Source: Firmicutes bacterium UBA3906
GTDB taxonomy: Bacteria; Bacillota; Clostridia; Caldicoprobacterales; DTU083
DNA: 6,104 nt
Direction of reading: 5' to 3'
Assembly (NCBI GenBank): GCA_002391555.1
Contig: DGFG01000108.1
Location: 2,744 to 8,847, forward strand
Positions 4,912 through 6,104 of this stretch are shown here, one piece after another. The notes under the pieces are model-generated. The model ran no database searches. It saw nothing but the letters and a program-made list of their open reading frames with translations, and was not told the origin of the DNA. Position 1 is the stretch's first letter; every line of letters starts with the position of its first letter. The position numbers were made by a program, and so were the translations under genes.

Positions 4912-5907
4912 GTGGCGGATTTGAGCAAAATTAGTCAGATACTCAAATTAATAGCCCTACTTGAAACGACCCACATTATCACAAAGAGTGAGCTAGCTGA
5001 AAGACTAGGCACAAATGTCAGAAATATCAGATCATACATTGAGGAATTGCGGGCTGCAGGCATTAGTGTCGAGGGGATTAGCGGTTGCAGGGGAGGTCAT
5101 TTTTTGTCTGCCTCCAGCCAGCTGCGACCACCACAGCTAGATCAGGATGAGTATACAGCCCTACTATTAGCAGAAAAAGTTCTTACCCAGAAAAACGGCT
5201 TTGTCATGGAAAACGAGTTAAAGACAGCTATGGCAAAAATCAAATGGGCCCTTGGTGATACCTCGCTTAATGTGACACCAGAGCTCCCAGAGGAGTTTAT
5301 ATGTAGCTATGGCAGAAAAGACAGCAATGACAAGGTCAAGGACATATTTGAACTAGTACACAACTCTATTTACAACAAACAATGTATCAAAATAAGGTAT
5401 TACTCACCAGTCAATAATGAGGTAACCACAAGGACGGTAAATCCCTATGGCCTTGTCTACCGTGAAGGTTCTTGGTATCTAGTGGCCTATTGTAGACTCA
5501 GAGAGGAAATCAGGACCTTTAAACTGGTTCGCATCAGTAGGCTTGACATTTTACATGAGACCTTTGTATATCCCCATGACTTTACGATTAAAAACTATAT
5601 GAGAGATAGCTTTAGCCTATTTCAGGGAGAAACTCACAAGATTGAGATCCGCTTTTATCACCCTGCATCGATCTATGTCAAGGAAAAGATATGGGTTCCC
5701 AGTCAAAAGATACTCGAACTAGATGATGATTCTATCATATTTAGGGCCAAGGTAAAGGGACTGACAGAGATTAAAAATTGGGTTATGTCCTTTGGTAGAT
5801 ATGCGATAGTAAGAGAACCAGATGAACTTAAAAAACAGATTGCATACGAGCTAATATCCATGATCTATAATTACGAAGATGACCTAATAAATGTGGATGG
5901 CAAATAG
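4912..5907 (+). CDS. WYL-domain transcriptional regulator
   Basis: A DNA-binding regulator with a DeoR/HTH_11-type winged helix and a WYL ligand-sensing domain. The frame is open from ATG 4864 (347 residues; numbering here uses that start), but family members begin close to S-K-I-S-Q-I-L-K-L-I, and a promoter lies inside the extension. GTG 4912 or TTG 4921 is preferred; AAGGA 4906-4910 is 10 nt before TTG 4921. I list GTG 4912 as a compromise (331 residues). Helix-turn-helix: about 21-82, including T-K-S-E-L-A-E-R-L-G-T-N-V-R-N-I-R. WYL domain: about 155-240, with N193-P-Y-G-L-V-Y, the name-giving W204-Y205-L206, and R217-T-F-K-L-V-R-I. C-terminal WCX extension: about 258-335. WYL domains bind nucleic acid or nucleotide ligands and regulate several defence loci. 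The gene is followed by a putative CRISPR leader in the same direction; regulation of that array is inference. Confidence 0.9.
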   Translation: MADLSKISQILKLIALLETTHIITKSELAERLGTNVRNIRSYIEELRAAGISVEGISGCRGGHFLSASSQLRPPQLDQDEYTALLLAEKVLTQKNGFVMENELKTAMAKIKWALGDTSLNVTPELPEEFICSYGRKDSNDKVKDIFELVHNSIYNKQCIKIRYYSPVNNEVTTRTVNPYGLVYREGSWYLVAYCRLREEIRTFKLVRISRLDILHETFVYPHDFTIKNYMRDSFSLFQGETHKIEIRFYHPASIYVKEKIWVPSQKILELDDDSIIFRAKVKGLTEIKNWVMSFGRYAIVREPDELKKQIAYELISMIYNYEDDLINVDGK

Positions 5908-5950
5908 GAAAACATACTTGAGCCTTAGGACAGGAAGATTCCTAATATCT

Positions 5951-5959
5951 AAAAGGAGG
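5951..5959 (+). promoter_or_regulatory. Very strong Shine-Dalgarno site of the 23-codon ORF
   Basis: AAAAGGAGG is a near-perfect complement of the 3' end of 16S rRNA and ends 7 nt before ATG 5967. It is the best SD in the window. It is the main reason for calling the tiny ORF downstream as a gene. Confidence 0.75.
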
Positions 5960-5966
5960 CGAGTCT

Positions 5967-6038
5967 ATGATATACATCATTATTATTCTCATTTTGCTAC
6001 CAATAGCTATTTGCATTGATGTGGCTAAAAGGTCATAA
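5967..6038 (+). CDS. Small hydrophobic membrane peptide, 23 residues
   Basis: The ORF runs from ATG 5967 to TAA 6036-6038 and encodes 23 residues. It starts M-I-Y-I-I-I-I-L-I-L-L-P-I-A-I-C, a single hydrophobic segment of about 16 residues, and ends I-D-V-A-K-R-S with two basic residues, predicting a single-span peptide with its C-terminus in the cytoplasm. The SD AAAAGGAGG at 5951-5959 is optimal in sequence and spacing. The size and shape recall type I toxin peptides (Ibs-like) and other regulatory single-span peptides, but I see no sequence match that I would name. The ORF lies 59 nt after the WYL regulator stop and 22 nt before the CRISPR-type repeat, inside the presumed leader. I found no convincing antisense promoter. 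It could be translated on the WYL mRNA or from a weak promoter (TTGAGC 5918-5923, TAATAT 5943-5948, 19-bp spacing). Confidence 0.6.
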   Translation: MIYIIIILILLPIAICIDVAKRS

Positions 6039-6060
6039 GGTCAGGAATGATCAAATGTTT

Positions 6061-6104
6061 GTCACCCATCGCACAGAGGTGTGGATTGAAACAAACCGCA
6101 GGAT
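6061..6104 (+). CRISPR. Start of a CRISPR array: one type I-C-like repeat and a partial spacer
   Basis: A 32-nt unit at 6061-6092 begins GTCACCC and ends GTGGATTGAAAC, the start and end pattern of type I-C (Dvulg) CRISPR repeats, which are typically 32 nt, open with GTCGC or similar and end in GTGGATTGAAAY. CACC (6063-6066) and GGTG (6078-6081) can form the base of the expected hairpin, although the inner stem is poorly paired. The ATTGAAAC end would be the crRNA 5' handle, giving + strand transcription with the leader on the left. Bases 6093-6104 would open the first spacer. Only one copy is visible, so repetition cannot be shown here, and a solitary repeat or chance match is possible. No cas gene is in view. 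Confidence 0.65.

Larger units (their letters stand above)
5908..6060 (+). promoter_or_regulatory. Presumed CRISPR leader
   Basis: These 153 nt lie between the WYL regulator stop and the repeat-like sequence, in the position expected for a leader given the repeat orientation. They contain the 23-codon ORF, a tandem 8-mer (AAGGTCAT at 6029-6036, AAGGTCAG at 6037-6044) close to the repeat, and a weak promoter candidate. A leader usually drives array transcription and directs spacer integration. The call depends entirely on the repeat identification and is therefore provisional. Confidence 0.4.

Overview
The window looks like chromosomal DNA of a low-GC, anaerobic-type Bacillota, probably of the class Clostridia. 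The evidence is A/T-rich spacers, purine-rich Shine-Dalgarno (SD) sites (AGGAG, AAAGGAGA, GGAGGG, AAAAGGAGG), intrinsic hairpin plus T-run terminators, heavy use of the leucine codon CTA and arginine codons AGA/AGG, and protein families common in clostridia. Genus cannot be fixed from the sequence. All supported genes lie on the + strand.

Layout. (1) 1-514: the last 48 codons of a DUF2075-type DNA/RNA helicase, followed 5 nt later by a small MazG-like nucleotide pyrophosphohydrolase, probably one operon. (2) 633-1020: a DsrE-family small protein preceded by an A/T-rich inverted repeat and closed by a clear terminator. (3) 1085-2005: a ketopantoate reductase family enzyme (PanE/ApbA). (4) 2082-3492: a promoter, a leader hairpin touching the SD, a secreted GH10 endo-xylanase lipoprotein, and a strong terminator. 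(5) 3587-4674: a promoter, a conserved protein of unknown function (Tudor-like N-terminus, charged helix, conserved C-terminal domain) that probably starts at GTG 3707, and a terminator. (6) 4675-4911: about 235 nt of non-coding DNA rich in dyads and short repeats. (7) 4912/4921-5907: a WYL-domain transcriptional regulator whose real start is probably downstream of the longest-frame ATG, because a good extended -10 promoter lies inside that extension. (8) 5908-6104: a 153-nt stretch carrying a previously easy-to-miss 23-codon ORF for a very hydrophobic peptide with an almost perfect SD, then a 32-nt sequence with the form of a type I-C-like CRISPR repeat, and the first 12 nt of what would be its first spacer.

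How the parts relate. Regions 1-5 look like independent housekeeping or accessory units: nucleotide sanitation, sulfur-relay-like protein, reductase, and hemicellulose degradation at the cell surface. The most interesting part is the right edge, where a WYL regulator, a tiny membrane peptide and the leader end of a CRISPR array follow each other in the same orientation. WYL proteins are known ligand-sensing regulators of several CRISPR-Cas and other defence loci, so control of the array by this one is a reasonable hypothesis. No cas gene is in view and only one repeat copy is visible, so the array itself needs the sequence to the right for proof.
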